A DNA stretch of 64,000 nt from Psilocybe azurescens (Eukaryota > Basidiomycota > Agaricomycetes > Agaricales > Agrocybaceae): positions 1,488,001-1,552,000 of the forward strand of contig JAJIRX010000567.1 of assembly GCA_023853785.1 (NCBI GenBank), given 5' to 3'. Below the pieces are notes generated by a model. It did not search any database and was not told the DNA's origin. It saw nothing but the letters and a program-made list of their open reading frames with translations. Position numbers and translations under genes: made by a program. Below are positions 63,707 to 64,000 of this stretch, in pieces; position 1 is the first letter of the stretch; each line of letters starts with the position of its first letter.

Positions 63707-64000
63707 TTGTTGTAGTCATAATTGGAGATTGAGCAACATGAGGCTGAGACAAAGAGATAGACGCGGTCACGTGCAAGTTGAACATTGACCAACTTTACGC
63801 AAATAAAAGAGAACAGTGGCGACGCGACAAAATCCGTCCGACGAACAAAGCGGTTTCATTTCCCAGCGAGACCCGACAGCATTTTCTGTCCTTCTTTCTT
63901 TCTCTTTGTTCTCCTCCTCTTTCTCTTGTATTTTCCTTCTTACTCCCCACAGCGCCCACACGCGTCTTCAAGCCTGGTTCGCTTTCACACCCTGGGACCT
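63707..64000. other. Right-edge flank, pyrimidine-rich
   Basis: After the esterase stop the sequence becomes strongly CT-rich (about 63890-63960), as found just before fungal transcription starts. A plus-strand gene may begin beyond the window. Confidence 0.3.

Overview
The window is nuclear DNA of a filamentous fungus, most likely an Agaricomycete (Basidiomycota). The genes are densely packed on both strands and broken by many short GT-AG introns of about 50-60 bases. The window carries families typical of mushrooms: a DUF6593 protein, a polysaccharide-lyase-14-like secreted protein, Sip5, Cbp4, Mzm1, EI24 and a linker histone H1. There are 23 protein-coding genes that I can name to family level, one intron-containing tRNA-Asn, and no rRNA, CRISPR array or intact transposon.

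Layout. 0-11.5 kb: the end of an AhpD-like gene, a Dicer-like RNase III, a phosducin-like protein, and the translesion polymerase REV1. 11.7-18 kb: a SAM methyltransferase, a secreted PL14-like lyase, a DUF6593 protein and an L-rhamnose mutarotase. 18.3-26 kb: tRNA-Asn, a SERCA calcium pump and SIP5. 26-28.4 kb is gene-poor. 28.4-35.6 kb: CBP4 (complex III assembly), an alpha-arrestin-like protein and an SLC35F6-like transporter. 35.6-40.3 kb is a second gene-poor stretch. 40.3-62.6 kb is a dense housekeeping block: SHQ1, TRP2, mitochondrial uS2, the ribosome-bound Hsp70 SSB, RFC2, CAF-1 large subunit, SPC24, adenylyl-cyclase-associated protein, a mitochondrial class-I release-factor homologue, MZM1, histone H1, EI24 and SEN34. 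An IAH1-type esterase follows.

Several neighbours share short divergent promoters: RFC2/CAF-1, uS2m/SSB, SHQ1/TRP2, SEN34/IAH1 and arrestin/SLC35F6. The RFC2/CAF-1 pair is the most suggestive. One protein belongs to the PCNA loader, the other is a PCNA-binding histone chaperone with a visible PIP box, and the 165-base promoter holds two ACGCGT (MluI cell-cycle box) hexamers.

A caution runs through the whole window. At least fifteen otherwise well conserved genes change reading frame by one base, nearly always at or beside a homopolymer run and mostly as if one base were missing. I read this as residual sequencing or assembly error, not mass pseudogenisation. I found no convincing previously undescribed system. 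The most unusual real structures are an 11-base micro-exon inside the GGQ region of the release factor, the CBP4 gene spread over 1.8 kb with a 628-base intron, and the cell-cycle-box promoter. Gene spans are given from start to stop codon including introns.
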